A stretch of DNA of 64,000 bases from Streptomyces parvus (GCF_014648875.1 NZ_BMRY01000004.1:489155-553154), one strand, 5' to 3'. Numbered from the stretch's first letter, positions 28,672 through 38,137 are shown. The notes: a model not told the origin generated them from the sequence alone. Translations and numbers: made by a program.

Positions 28672-28870
28672 AAGGAGTCCCCCCTCAATGGTGCGAGTGC
28701 AGCGTCCAGGAGCTTACCGAGACTTGTGACCTTTCAGTGAAGGAATGAGAGGGAAGGTGTGTGCACAGGTGTCTCCGGGGTTTGAGCCCCGCCGGGCGGG
28801 CGTGCCGTCCGGTCCCCGGACGCGTCTTCCGGATCTGAGAGAGGGGCCGGGGGTCCCCACCACCGGGCGA

Positions 28871-28889
28871 GCAGGTTAGCCTTGCCTTC
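28871..28889 (+). promoter_or_regulatory. Candidate iron box (DmdR1/IdeR-type operator)
   Basis: The 19-mer beginning gcAGGTTAGcCTtg shows 12 of 19 matches to the actinobacterial iron-box consensus TTAGGTTAGGCTAACCTAA, with the left half almost intact. It lies 68 bp before the first gene of the siderophore operon, the right place for iron-dependent repression by a DmdR1-type regulator. Binding is inferred from the match and the context. Confidence 0.55.
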
Positions 28890-28956
28890 GTTTGGCTGGA
28901 GGAAGGTGGCCTGAAATCCCCCTCCACCGTTCGTAGACATGCTGAGGAGCAGGTGA

Positions 28957-30648
28957 GTGGGGGCTGACAGCGCCGGGCGCGGCGTCATACGCCGAGCTGT
29001 CGCGGGACAGCGTCGGGACGTCACGGTCGGATCGGTCCTGGGCGCCTGCCACCAGATCGGCGAGGCGCTCGTCCCCGTACTCATCGGGCTGATCGTCGAC
29101 CGCGCCGTGGTGCGCCCCGACGGGGGAGCCCTGGCGGTCTGGCTGCTGGTCCTCGCCGTCGTCTACACCCTGCTCTCCTTCGGCTTCCGCTTCGGCGCCC
29201 GCGCCGGTGAGCGCGCCGCCGAACAGGCCGCCCACGAGCTGCGCCTCGACGTCGTACGCCGGGTCCTCGCCCCGCACGGCGGCGCGGAGGCCGGCCGCCC
29301 GCCCGGGGCGCTGGTGAACGTGGCCACCGAGGACGCCCGCCGCGTCGGGGCCGTCAACATGGCCCTGACCCTCGGCATCGCCGCCGTCGTCGGAGTCGTC
29401 GCGGGCGCGGTGCTCCTGCTCCGCGCCTCCCTGCCCCTCGGGCTCCTCGTCCTGATCGGCGCCCCGGTCCTGATGGCGCTCGGCCACTTCCTGGCCCGGC
29501 CCCTGGAGCACCGCAGCGAGGCCGAACAGGAACAGGCCGCCCACGCCTCCGGGGTGGCCGCCGACCTGGTCGCCGGGGTCCGCGTGCTCAAGGGCCTGCG
29601 GGCCGAGCGCGCCGCCGTCGACCGCTACCGCGCCACCAGCCAGGCCTCCCGCGACGCCAATGTGCGCGCAGCCCGCGCCGCCGCCCTCCAGACCGGCCTG
29701 ATGCTGACGCTGACCGGCTCGTTCATCGCGCTCGTCGCCCTCGTCGGCGGCCGCCTGGTCCTCAGCGGCTCCATCGGCCTCGGCGCCCTCGTCTCCGCCG
29801 TCGGCCTCGCCCTCTTCCTGCCCGGACCGATCAGCGTGCTGGCCTGGGTCGGCGCCGAACTGGCCAAGGGCCGCGCCTCCGCCGCCCGGATCGCCGACGT
29901 GCTGGCCGCCCCGGGCGAGACGACCGGCGGCTCCGCCGAACCGGCCGCCCACGCCCCCGGCGAACTGCGCCTGAACGGACTCGGCCACGCCGGCCTCGAC
30001 GCCCTCGACCTGACCGTCCGCCCCGGCGAACACCTCGGCGTCGTCGTCACCGACCCGGCCGACGCCGCCACCCTGCTCCACTGCCTGGCCCGCCGCTGCG
30101 ACCCGGAGCGCGGCAGCGTCGAACTCGACGGCGTCCCCCTCACCGAACTGGCCCCCGCCGCCCTGCGCTCCGTGCTGCTGGTGGCCGAGCACGACGCCCA
30201 GCTCTTCGACGGCACCCTCCTGGAGAACGTCACCGCCGCCGCCCCCGCCGGAAGCGACCCGCGCGCCGCGATGGACGCCGCCGCCGTCGACGAAGTGGCC
30301 TCCGCCCTGGCCGGCGGCACCGGCGGCCGGATCGGCGAGCGCGGCAGCTCGCTCTCCGGCGGCCAGCGCCAGCGCGTCGCCCTGGCCCGTGCCCTCGCCG
30401 CCGACCGCGGCGTCCTCGTCGTCCACGACCCGACCACCGCGGTCGACGCCGCCACCGAGGCCCGGATCGCCGCCGGCATCCGGCGCGCCCGCACCGGCCG
30501 CACCACCGTCCTCGTCACCAGCAGCCCCGCCCTGCTCGCCGCCACCGACCGCGTCGTCCTCGTCGACGGCGGCACGATCACCGCCGAGGCCCCGCACGAG
30601 GACCTCGTACGCGACCATCCCGCCTACCGCACGGCGGTGCTCACATGA
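28957..30648 (+). CDS. ABC half-transporter, exporter fold, with degenerate ATP site
   Basis: A 563-residue fused membrane and nucleotide-binding protein with about six helices in residues 20-300. In the nucleotide domain, the signature SLSGGQRQR is intact, but the Walker A position reads VTDPADAATLL without the Gly-Lys-Ser/Thr, Walker B reads VLVVHDPTTAVD, and the switch His is lost (VTSSPAL). It therefore needs a partner, which is the next gene, joined by an ATGA overlap. In a siderophore operon it may resemble IrtA/IrtB-type importers. GTG 28957 follows GAGGAG. Confidence 0.86.
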   Translation: MGADSAGRGVIRRAVAGQRRDVTVGSVLGACHQIGEALVPVLIGLIVDRAVVRPDGGALAVWLLVLAVVYTLLSFGFRFGARAGERAAEQAAHELRLDVVRRVLAPHGGAEAGRPPGALVNVATEDARRVGAVNMALTLGIAAVVGVVAGAVLLLRASLPLGLLVLIGAPVLMALGHFLARPLEHRSEAEQEQAAHASGVAADLVAGVRVLKGLRAERAAVDRYRATSQASRDANVRAARAAALQTGLMLTLTGSFIALVALVGGRLVLSGSIGLGALVSAVGLALFLPGPISVLAWVGAELAKGRASAARIADVLAAPGETTGGSAEPAAHAPGELRLNGLGHAGLDALDLTVRPGEHLGVVVTDPADAATLLHCLARRCDPERGSVELDGVPLTELAPAALRSVLLVAEHDAQLFDGTLLENVTAAAPAGSDPRAAMDAAAVDEVASALAGGTGGRIGERGSSLSGGQRQRVALARALAADRGVLVVHDPTTAVDAATEARIAAGIRRARTGRTTVLVTSSPALLAATDRVVLVDGGTITAEAPHEDLVRDHPAYRTAVLT

Positions 30649-32450
30649 CCACTCCCTCGCCCACGGCGGACACCGGCGCCGAGCTGCTCCCCATCGCCAC
30701 CCCCGCCCGCACCCGGGCCGCCCTGCGCACGCTGATCCGCCCCGACCGGGGCCTCGCCCTGACCGGCCTCGGTATCCTGGTCGCGGCCACCGCCGTCGGC
30801 CTCCTCGTCCAGCCGCTGCTGGGCCGGATCGTCGACATCGTCGCCGACGGCCGCCCCGCCGGGGACCTGACCCTCCCGGTCGTCCTCCTCGTCGCGGTCG
30901 CCGTCGTCCAAGGCCTCACCACCACGCTCGGGCTCACCCGGATCGCCCGGCTCGGCGAGACCGTACTGGCCCGGCTCCGCGAGCGGTTCGTTGAACGCGC
31001 CCTGAACCTCCCCGCCGACCGGCTGGAGCGCGCCGGGGCCGGAGACCTCACCGCCCGCGTCACCGGCGACGTCGCCCGGGTCGCCGAAGCCGTCCGCTCC
31101 GCGCTCCCCGAGATGGCCCGCTCCGTCCTCGCGATCCTCCTCACCCTCGGCGCGCTGGCCCTCCTCGACGTACGGTTCCTGCTCGCCGCGCTCCTCGCCG
31201 TCCCCGTCCAACTGCTGACCGCCCGCTGGTACGTACGCCGCGCCCTCACCCTCTACGCCGACCAGCGGGTCGCCAACGGGGCCCAGCAGCAACAGCTCCT
31301 GGAGACCATCGGCGGCGCCGTGACCGTACGCGGCCACCGGCTGGAGGAGCAGCACACCGAGCGCAGCGCCGGACGCTCGCGCAAGGCCGTCGACCTCACC
31401 ATGCGCAGCGTCAACCTGGTCCTCGGCTTCTACGGGCGGCTGCACATCGCCGAGTACATCGGCCTGGCCGCCGTCCTGATCGCCGGATTCTGGCTGGTCC
31501 GCGACGGAGCGGTGTCGATCGGTACGGCCACCGCCGCCGCCCTCTACTTCCACAGCCTCTTCGGCCCCGTCAACGCCGCGCTCGTGCTGCTCGACGACGC
31601 CCAGTCGGCGGCGGCCGGACTGGCCCGGCTGGTCGGCGTGACCGACCTCGCGGAACAGCCGGAGCCGACGGCCGGGAAGGCGGCTCCCGTCTCCGTACCG
31701 CAGCAGCGCACCGTTTCTTCCGAAGCCGCCGTCATCGTGCACGAGGTCAGCCACGCCTACGGACCAGGCCGCCCCGTGCTGCACGAGGTCTCCCTCACCC
31801 TGAAGGCCGGCGAACACGTCGCGCTCGTCGGGACCAGCGGGGCCGGGAAGTCGACCCTCGCCCGGATCGTCGCCGGCGTCCAGCAGCCCACCACGGGCAC
31901 GGTCACGGCGCCGGCCGGCACCGGAGAGGCAGCGGTCGTCCTGGTCACCCAGGAAGTCCACGTCTTCACCGGCTCCCTCGCCGAGGACCTCCGGCTCGCC
32001 CGCCCCGACGCCTCGGACGCCGACCTGCGCACCGCCCTGTCCACCGTGCACGCCCTGGACTGGGCCGAGGCGCTCCCCGACGGGCTCGCCACCGTCGTCG
32101 GCGAGGGCGGCCACCGCCTCGACCCCGCCCGCGCCCAGCAACTGGCCCTTGCCCGGCTCGTCCTGGCCGACCCCGCCCTCGCCGTCCTCGACGAGGCCAC
32201 CGCCGAGGCGGGCAGCGCGGGCGCCCGGGTCCTCGAACGCTCCGCCGAGGCCGCGCTGGCCGGCCGCACCGCCCTGGTCGTCGCCCACCGCCTCACCCAG
32301 GCCGTCGCCGCCGACCGGGTCGTCGTGCTGGAGGCCGGACGCGTCGTCGAGAGCGGCCCGCACGAAGAACTGCGCGACGCGGACGGCCCGTACGCCGCCC
32401 TCTGGCGCGCCTGGTCCGGCAGCCGTGCCACCACCGCACCGCACCCCTGA
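30645..32450 (+). CDS. ABC half-transporter, exporter fold, catalytic partner
   Basis: A 601-residue fused membrane and nucleotide-binding protein. Walker A GTSGAGKST, Q-loop LVTQEV, Walker B with catalytic Glu LAVLDEATAE, and switch VVAHRL are all intact, but the signature is degraded to HRLDPARAQQ. This complements the defects of the upstream subunit, so the heterodimer should have one working ATP site. ATG 30645 overlaps the upstream stop by four bases. The likely role is siderophore or ferric-siderophore transport; direction is not decided by sequence. Confidence 0.88.
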   Translation: MTTPSPTADTGAELLPIATPARTRAALRTLIRPDRGLALTGLGILVAATAVGLLVQPLLGRIVDIVADGRPAGDLTLPVVLLVAVAVVQGLTTTLGLTRIARLGETVLARLRERFVERALNLPADRLERAGAGDLTARVTGDVARVAEAVRSALPEMARSVLAILLTLGALALLDVRFLLAALLAVPVQLLTARWYVRRALTLYADQRVANGAQQQQLLETIGGAVTVRGHRLEEQHTERSAGRSRKAVDLTMRSVNLVLGFYGRLHIAEYIGLAAVLIAGFWLVRDGAVSIGTATAAALYFHSLFGPVNAALVLLDDAQSAAAGLARLVGVTDLAEQPEPTAGKAAPVSVPQQRTVSSEAAVIVHEVSHAYGPGRPVLHEVSLTLKAGEHVALVGTSGAGKSTLARIVAGVQQPTTGTVTAPAGTGEAAVVLVTQEVHVFTGSLAEDLRLARPDASDADLRTALSTVHALDWAEALPDGLATVVGEGGHRLDPARAQQLALARLVLADPALAVLDEATAEAGSAGARVLERSAEAALAGRTALVVAHRLTQAVAADRVVVLEAGRVVESGPHEELRDADGPYAALWRAWSGSRATTAPHP

Positions 32451-32523
32451 CCCGGGCACCCCCGACCCCACGCACCCCCCCGCCCCGTCCCCGGCGAATG
32501 CCGTCCTCCCGAAGGAATCCGTC

Positions 32524-33582
32524 ATGTTCCGCATGATCCAGCGCACCCGGCTCACCGCCGTGGCCGCGTCCGCCCTGCTGCTGTTCGGAGCCGCCGCCTG
32601 CGGGTCCGGCGAGAGCGACGACAAGGCCGCGCCGTCCGGCGACAGCGCGCCGAAGGGGGCCTTCCCGGTCACCCTCGACCACAAGTACGGCACCACCACC
32701 GTCAAGAAGGACCCGCAGCGCATCGTCACCGTCGGCCTCTCCGACCAGGACGCGGTCCTCGCCCTCGGTAAGGTGCCCGTCGGCACGACCGAGTGGTTCG
32801 GCGAGTTCAAGGGCGCCATCGGCCCCTGGGCCGAGAAGGCGCTCGGCGACAAGGCGCGCCCCACCGTCCTGCACGACGACGGCACCGGCCCGCAGGTCGA
32901 GAAGATCGCCTCGCTCCGCCCCGACCTGATCCTCGCGCTGTACTCGGGCCTCACCAAGGACCAGTACCGCACCCTCTCCAAGATCGCGCCGGTCGTCGCA
33001 CAGCCGAAGGGCGGCGCGGACTGGGGCATCTCCTGGCAGGACCAGACCACGCAGGTCGGCAAGGCCCTCGGCAAGAGCGACGAGGCGAAGGCGCTGGTCG
33101 CCGAGACCGAGAAGCACATCGCCGACGCCGCGGCCGCGCACCCCGAGTTCAAGGGGAAGACGGCGGTCATGGCGACGCCGTACGAGGGCATGTACGTCTA
33201 CGGCCCGCAGGACAACCGCTCGCGCGTGCTGACCGGCCTCGGCTTCCAGCTCCCGACGGGCCTCGACAAGGTCGTCGGTGACGCGTTCGGCGCCAACATC
33301 AGCAAGGAGCGCACCGACCTCCTCGACACGGACGCCGTCGCCTGGATCGTCACCGACCCGGCCAAGGACGCCGAGAAGCTCCACGCCGACCCGCTGTACG
33401 GCAAGCTCGACGCGGTCAAGGAGGGCCGCGAGGTCATGATCGAGGAGAGCAGCCACTTCGGCAGCGCCATCTCCTTCGTGACCCCGCTGAGCATCCCGTA
33501 CACCGTCGACCGCCTGGTTCCGATGCTGGCCGCCGCCGTCGACGGCAAGACGGACACGAAGGTCGTCCACCCCGCGTCCTGA
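32524..33582 (+). CDS. Iron-siderophore ABC transporter substrate-binding lipoprotein
   Basis: A 352-residue FecB/FhuD-type binding protein. The signal peptide ends at a lipobox-like GAAAC near residue 24. The mature protein has KKDPQRIVTVGLSDQDAVLAL, EKIASLRPDLILALYSGL and the bent-helix architecture of class III binding proteins. It captures a ferric siderophore at the cell surface for the two permeases downstream. ATG 32524 has GAAGGAA upstream and lies 73 bp after the half-transporter pair. It is probably in the same iron-repressed transcript. Confidence 0.9.
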   Translation: MFRMIQRTRLTAVAASALLLFGAAACGSGESDDKAAPSGDSAPKGAFPVTLDHKYGTTTVKKDPQRIVTVGLSDQDAVLALGKVPVGTTEWFGEFKGAIGPWAEKALGDKARPTVLHDDGTGPQVEKIASLRPDLILALYSGLTKDQYRTLSKIAPVVAQPKGGADWGISWQDQTTQVGKALGKSDEAKALVAETEKHIADAAAAHPEFKGKTAVMATPYEGMYVYGPQDNRSRVLTGLGFQLPTGLDKVVGDAFGANISKERTDLLDTDAVAWIVTDPAKDAEKLHADPLYGKLDAVKEGREVMIEESSHFGSAISFVTPLSIPYTVDRLVPMLAAAVDGKTDTKVVHPAS

Positions 33583-33670
33583 CGCCCCCTCCTCCCTTCC
33601 GGGCCGCCCCGCAGACGCGGGGCGGCCCGCCCACCCCTCCCGTGAGGAACCGGACCGTGGAGCCAGCCCC

Positions 33671-34696
33671 GTGACCCGCCCCGCCCGATGGCGTCCCGCC
33701 CTGCTCGTGGCCGCGCTCGCCGCGCTGCTGGCCGTGCTCTGCCTGCTCTCGATCGGCCTCGGGGCGCTCAGCATCCCGCCCGGCGATGTGATCAAGGCCC
33801 TGACGGGCCGGCCGACCGGCCCCCGGATCGAGGACGTCATCTGGTCCGTGCGCATCCCGCGCACGGCGCTGGGCCTGGCCGCCGGAGCGGCGCTCGGCCT
33901 CTCCGGCTGCGTGATGCAGGCGCTGACCCGTAACCCGCTGGCCGACCCCGGCATCCTCGGCGTCAGCGCCGGGGCCGCGTTCGCCATCGTCATCGCCGCC
34001 GGGGTCGCCGGGATCGGCTCGCTGTTCGGCTACATCTGGTTCGCCTTCGCCGGGGCCATGGCGGCGAGCGTCGTCGTCTATCTGCTGGGCCGGATGGGGC
34101 GTTCGGGGTCGACCCCGGTGAAGCTGGCCCTCGCCGGGGTCGCCGTCACCGCCGTCCTGTCCTCACTGACCAGCGCCGTCGTCCTCACCGACCCGGCCGC
34201 GCTGGACCGCTTCCGGTTCTGGTCGGCCGGCTCGCTCGCCGACCAGGACGCCTCCACCGTGCTGCGGATCCTGCCCTTCCTCGGGCTCGGCGCCCTCCTC
34301 GCCCTGGCGAGCGCTCCCGCCCTCAACAGCCTCGCCCTCGGCGACGACGTGGCCGCCTCCCTCGGCCGCAAGCTCGGCCTCGTCCGCCTCCAGGGCGTCG
34401 TCGCCGTCACCCTGCTCACCGGGGCGGCCGTCGCGGTGATCGGCCCCGTCGTCTTCCTCGGCCTCGTCGTCCCGCACGTCGCCCGGGTCCTCGCCCAGTA
34501 CGCCGGACTCGGCCCCGACCACCGCTGGCTGCTGCCGCTCTCGGCCGGGCTCGCCGCCGCCCTGCTGCTCGGCGCGGACATCCTCGGCCGGGTGATCGCC
34601 CGGCCCGTCGAGGTACAGGCCGGGATCATCGTCGCCTTCATCGGCGGACCGTTCTTCATCGCCCTGGTCCGCCGACGTCGCCTCGCGGAGATCTGA
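33671..34696 (+). CDS. FecCD family iron-siderophore permease
   Basis: A 341-residue integral membrane protein, about ten helices, typical of BtuC/FecCD permeases. Signature blocks are RIPRTALGLAAGAALGLSGC, TRNPLADPGILGVSAGAAF and the end LGRVIARPVEVQAGIIVAFIGGPFF. It forms half of the channel for the siderophore importer, with the next gene as the other half. GTG 33671 starts the protein 88 bp after the binding-protein gene. Two bases separate its stop from the next ATG. Confidence 0.92.
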   Translation: MTRPARWRPALLVAALAALLAVLCLLSIGLGALSIPPGDVIKALTGRPTGPRIEDVIWSVRIPRTALGLAAGAALGLSGCVMQALTRNPLADPGILGVSAGAAFAIVIAAGVAGIGSLFGYIWFAFAGAMAASVVVYLLGRMGRSGSTPVKLALAGVAVTAVLSSLTSAVVLTDPAALDRFRFWSAGSLADQDASTVLRILPFLGLGALLALASAPALNSLALGDDVAASLGRKLGLVRLQGVVAVTLLTGAAVAVIGPVVFLGLVVPHVARVLAQYAGLGPDHRWLLPLSAGLAAALLLGADILGRVIARPVEVQAGIIVAFIGGPFFIALVRRRRLAEI

Positions 34697-34698
34697 CC

Positions 34699-35874
34699 AT
34701 GACACCGGACACCCCGCTCTCGAAGACCACCGGGCCCGACGGGCCCACCGACACCGTGCCCGAGAAGACCACCGGACCCGCCGAGTCCACCCGGACCACG
34801 GCGACCACCGGGCCCCGCACCCCGCTCCCGAAGGCCGCCGCCCGCCCCTTCCGCCTCGCCTTCCCGCCGCTCTCCGGCACCCTGCGCCCCCGTCAGCTCG
34901 CCGTCAGCGCGGGGCTCGTCGTCGCCGTGTTCGCGGCGCTGTGCTGGCACGTCTCCATCGGCGAGTACGGCATCCCGCTCGCCGACGTCGCCCGCGCGCT
35001 GACCGGCTCCGGGGACGCGGGCACCCTCCTCGTCGTCCAGGAACTGCGGCTGCCCCGCGCCATGACGGGCCTGCTGGCGGGCATCGCGTTCGGCATGTCC
35101 GGCGCGCTCCTCCAGACGATGACCCGCAACCCCCTGGCCAGCCCCGACATGATCGGCCTCACCCAGGGCGCCGGAACGGCCGTCGTCGCGGGCATCGTGC
35201 TCGGCTGGGACTTCGGCCTCGGCACCCAGGCACTCGGCCTCTTCGGCGCCCTCGCCAGCGCCCTGATCGTCTACGGGCTCGCCTGGCGGCGCGGCACCAC
35301 CGGCTACCGCATCATCCTCGTCGGCATCGGCGTCTCCTGGATCTGCCTCAGCGCCACCGACTACCTGCTCGCCCGGGGCGGCCGCTTCCAGGCCCAGGCC
35401 GCCCTCGGCTGGCTCGTCGGCAACCTCAACGGCCGCGACTGGCAACAGGCCGAGCCCCTCGCGTACGCCCTTGCCGTCCTGGTCCCCGCCGCCCTGCTCA
35501 TCGGCCGCCTCATGCGTACGCTGCAACTCGGCGACGACGTGGCCAAGGGGCTCGGCACCCGCGTCCAGACCGTCCGGCTCACCGTCCTGCTCACCGGCGT
35601 CGGCCTCGTCGCCTTCGCCACCGCGGCGGCCGGACCCGTGGCGTTCGTGGCGCTCGCCGCCCCGCAGATCGCCCAGCGGCTGTGCCGCACCTCCTGGCCG
35701 CCGCCGCTCGCCGCCGGACTCACCGGCGCCTTCGTCGTCCTCGCGTCCGACGTCGTCGCACGCGAACTGATCCCCGGCACCGAACTGCCCGTCGGGATCA
35801 TCACCGGAGTGCTCGGCGCCCCGGTGCTGCTCTGGCTGCTCATCCGCGTCAACCGCGCGGGCTCAGGAGGCTGA
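34699..35874 (+). CDS. FecCD family iron-siderophore permease (second subunit)
   Basis: A 391-residue permease homologous to the preceding one. It has an extra hydrophilic N-terminal segment of about 60 residues rich in Thr and Pro before the first helix. Family blocks include RLPRAMTGLLAGIAFGMSGA, TRNPLASPDMIGLTQGAGTA and the end ELIPGTELPVGIITGVLGAPV. It forms the heterodimeric channel with the upstream protein. The spacing of two bases from the upstream stop and three to the next gene indicates one transcript. Confidence 0.92.
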   Translation: MTPDTPLSKTTGPDGPTDTVPEKTTGPAESTRTTATTGPRTPLPKAAARPFRLAFPPLSGTLRPRQLAVSAGLVVAVFAALCWHVSIGEYGIPLADVARALTGSGDAGTLLVVQELRLPRAMTGLLAGIAFGMSGALLQTMTRNPLASPDMIGLTQGAGTAVVAGIVLGWDFGLGTQALGLFGALASALIVYGLAWRRGTTGYRIILVGIGVSWICLSATDYLLARGGRFQAQAALGWLVGNLNGRDWQQAEPLAYALAVLVPAALLIGRLMRTLQLGDDVAKGLGTRVQTVRLTVLLTGVGLVAFATAAAGPVAFVALAAPQIAQRLCRTSWPPPLAAGLTGAFVVLASDVVARELIPGTELPVGIITGVLGAPVLLWLLIRVNRAGSGG

Positions 35875-35877
35875 CCG

Positions 35878-36717
35878 ATGTCCACCGCCGAACCCGATCT
35901 GCGGGCCGAGGGCCTGCACCTGGGCTACGACGACCGCGCCGTCGTCAGCGGCCTCGACCTGGCCGTGCCGCCGGGCCGGATCACCGCCATCGTCGGCGCC
36001 AACGCCTGCGGCAAGTCGACCCTGCTGCGCGCCCTGGCCCGCCTCCTCGCGCCCCGCGAAGGCGCGGTCAGCCTGGACGGACGGGCCCTGCACTCCATCC
36101 CCACCCGGGAGCTGGCCCAGCAGCTCGGCATCCTCCCGCAGTCGCCGGTCGCCCCCGAGGGCCTCACCGTCATCGACCTGGTCAACCGGGGCCGTTCCCC
36201 GCACCAGACGTGGTGGCGGCAGTGGACCAAGGCCGACGAGCAGGCGGTGCACGACGCGCTCGCCGCCACCGGGACCACCGACCTCGCCGGCCGTGCGGTC
36301 GACGAACTCTCCGGTGGCCAGCGCCAGCGCGCCTGGATCGCCATGGCCGTCGCCCAGGGCACCCCGGTGCTCCTCCTCGACGAGCCGACGACGTATCTCG
36401 ACCTCGCCCACCAGATCGACGTGCTGGACCTCGTCGTCGACCTCAACCGGCGCGAGGGACGCACGATCGTCATGGTCCTCCACGACCTCAACCAGGCCTG
36501 CCGGTACGCGGACCACGTCATCGCGATGAAGAAGGGCGACATCGTCGCCGAGGGCGCGCCCGCCGATGTGATCACCGCCGAAACGGTCGAGGACGTCTTC
36601 GGCCTGCGCTGCCAGGTGACCACGGACCCGGTCAGCCGCACCCCGCTGGTGATCCCGGTCGGCCGCCACCACACCCCGGAGCCGGAGTCCGAGGAGCCGG
36701 CCAAGACCCTCGGCTGA
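35878..36717 (+). CDS. Iron-siderophore ABC transporter ATP-binding protein
   Basis: A 279-residue ATPase of the FecE/FepC family. Walker A is GANACGKST, the Q-loop ILPQSPVAPEGLTV, signature ELSGGQRQR, Walker B VLLLDEPTTYLD and switch VLHDLNQACR. It powers the FecCD pair. It begins three bases after the second permease gene and ends the six-gene iron operon. The protein has a short Pro/Glu-rich tail. All motifs are intact, in contrast to the split half-transporters at the start of the operon. Confidence 0.93.
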   Translation: MSTAEPDLRAEGLHLGYDDRAVVSGLDLAVPPGRITAIVGANACGKSTLLRALARLLAPREGAVSLDGRALHSIPTRELAQQLGILPQSPVAPEGLTVIDLVNRGRSPHQTWWRQWTKADEQAVHDALAATGTTDLAGRAVDELSGGQRQRAWIAMAVAQGTPVLLLDEPTTYLDLAHQIDVLDLVVDLNRREGRTIVMVLHDLNQACRYADHVIAMKKGDIVAEGAPADVITAETVEDVFGLRCQVTTDPVSRTPLVIPVGRHHTPEPESEEPAKTLG

Positions 36718-36765
36718 CGGGCCGCCGCATCTGTCCGCGCGTACGACGGCCCGCCCGATGCGGGC

Positions 36766-37242
36766 TCAGATGCCCGCCGACGCCATCTCGATGGCGGAGC
36801 GGTAGTTGGCGGCCGTCGCGACCACGCAGGCGCGGTAGGTGCGGTTGTCCTTCACCACGAGGAAGTAGTCGCGCAGGTTCTTCCAGTACTGGACGAGGTA
36901 GCCGAGGCCCGGGACGAAGCCCGGCGGCCGGGGCACCAGCGCGAACGCCTCGGAGCACCGCAGGATCTGGTCGGTGGCCTGCGAGAGTACGCCGGCGACC
37001 TCGGTGTTCATGTTCCAGCCGGCGGCCAGCTGGGGCGTCCAGATGGCGCCCGCGATCTCCCTCAGACTCTCCTGCTCCTCGGGCGTCGGATCGGCCTGGA
37101 GCCGGAACGCCTCGGCGACCGGCGGTGTGCCGGTGTGCCCGCTGCCGGCGGCCAGGGCCGGTGCGGCAGCCCCGGCGGTGAGCATCGCCCCGGACAGCGC
37201 CAGTGCTAACGCCGGAATCGTCGTGGACCCGCGTCTTCTCAT
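36766..37242 (-). CDS. Hypothetical secreted protein
   Basis: A 158-residue protein with a basic N-terminus (MRRRGSTTIP), a hydrophobic stretch and likely signal cleavage at ALAAGS near residue 33. The mature region is helical with few landmarks: EEQESLREIAGAIWTPQL, ILRCSEAFALVP, LRDYFLVVKDNRTYRACVVA. Two Cys may pair. I recognise no family. ATG 37242 follows GGGAGGGG, an excellent ribosome-binding site, which rules out the longer frame. It converges on the iron operon with a 48-bp gap. Confidence 0.75.
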   Translation of the reverse strand: MRRRGSTTIPALALALSGAMLTAGAAAPALAAGSGHTGTPPVAEAFRLQADPTPEEQESLREIAGAIWTPQLAAGWNMNTEVAGVLSQATDQILRCSEAFALVPRPPGFVPGLGYLVQYWKNLRDYFLVVKDNRTYRACVVATAANYRSAIEMASAGI

Positions 37243-37446
37243 GATGGTTCCCCTCCCGGTCGCCCGCCCAGCCGGCGGGACCGTGCACGGTCGTTCCGCG
37301 CGAACCGACGCTGACATGCGGCCCGTTGCCCGTCAACGGCGCCTGTTCGGCCGTTTCCCGCCCCGGGAGGCGTACGGAAGTGGCCCACCGAACCGGCCCC
37401 GGATTGGCCCGGAAGCGCGTGCCACTCGCGGCCTAGGCTGACCCGT

Positions 37447-38085
37447 ATGAGCACACAGCACCCCGCCACCGGTCCCGCCGCCCCCACCACCGTCGACGTC
37501 TTCTTCGACCCCGCCTGCCCGTTCGCCTGGATCACCTCCCGCTGGATGCTGGAGGTGGAGCGCCACCGGGACATCGAGCTGCGCTTCCGGCCCATGAGCC
37601 TCTATCTGCACAACGAGGGCAACGAACTGCCCGACTGGTACCGCGAGCTCGTCGACAAGTCGATCGGCCCGGTCCGGGTGGCCGTCGCCGCGGCCGCCGC
37701 CCACGGTGACGGAATCCTGCGGGACCTCTACACCGCGCTCGGCACCCGTATCCACCAGCACAAGGAGGAGGACTTCGACGCGGTGACCGCCGCCTCCCTG
37801 GCCGAACTCGGCCTGCCCGCCGCCCTGGCGGAAGCCGCGCACTCCACGGCGTACGACGACGAGGTCGCCCGCCACCACGAAGCGGGCAAGGACCCGGAAC
37901 AGGACGCGTACGTGGGCACGCCGACGATCCATGTCGACGGCACGGTCTGGTTCGGCCCGGTTCTGAACGCGATTCCGCGCGGCGAGGAGGCGGCCGGACT
38001 CTTCGACAGCTTCCGCGTCCTCGCGAACCACCCGGGCTTCTTCGAACTCAAGCGGGCGCGGTCCGGCGGGCTGTCCTGCGACTGA
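37447..38085 (+). CDS. DsbA-family thioredoxin-fold protein lacking second active-site Cys
   Basis: A 212-residue DsbA-like protein close to the mycothiol-dependent nitroreductase/FrnE group (Rv2466c-type), with the N-terminal TTVDVFFDPACPFAWITSRW. Where the family carries CPWC the sequence reads CPFA, so the resolving Cys is absent and only a mono-thiol mechanism is possible. YVGTPTIHVDGTVWFGPVL holds the cis-Pro loop. TAGGCT is seven bases before the ATG, with no Shine-Dalgarno, so the transcript is probably leaderless. A redox or detoxification role with mycothiol is inferred. Confidence 0.83.
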   Translation: MSTQHPATGPAAPTTVDVFFDPACPFAWITSRWMLEVERHRDIELRFRPMSLYLHNEGNELPDWYRELVDKSIGPVRVAVAAAAAHGDGILRDLYTALGTRIHQHKEEDFDAVTAASLAELGLPAALAEAAHSTAYDDEVARHHEAGKDPEQDAYVGTPTIHVDGTVWFGPVLNAIPRGEEAAGLFDSFRVLANHPGFFELKRARSGGLSCD

Positions 38086-38137
38086 GCCGCCGGGGTCGCC
38101 GGTGGGCCCGCGCCGGCCCGTCCATAGGATCGTGGAC

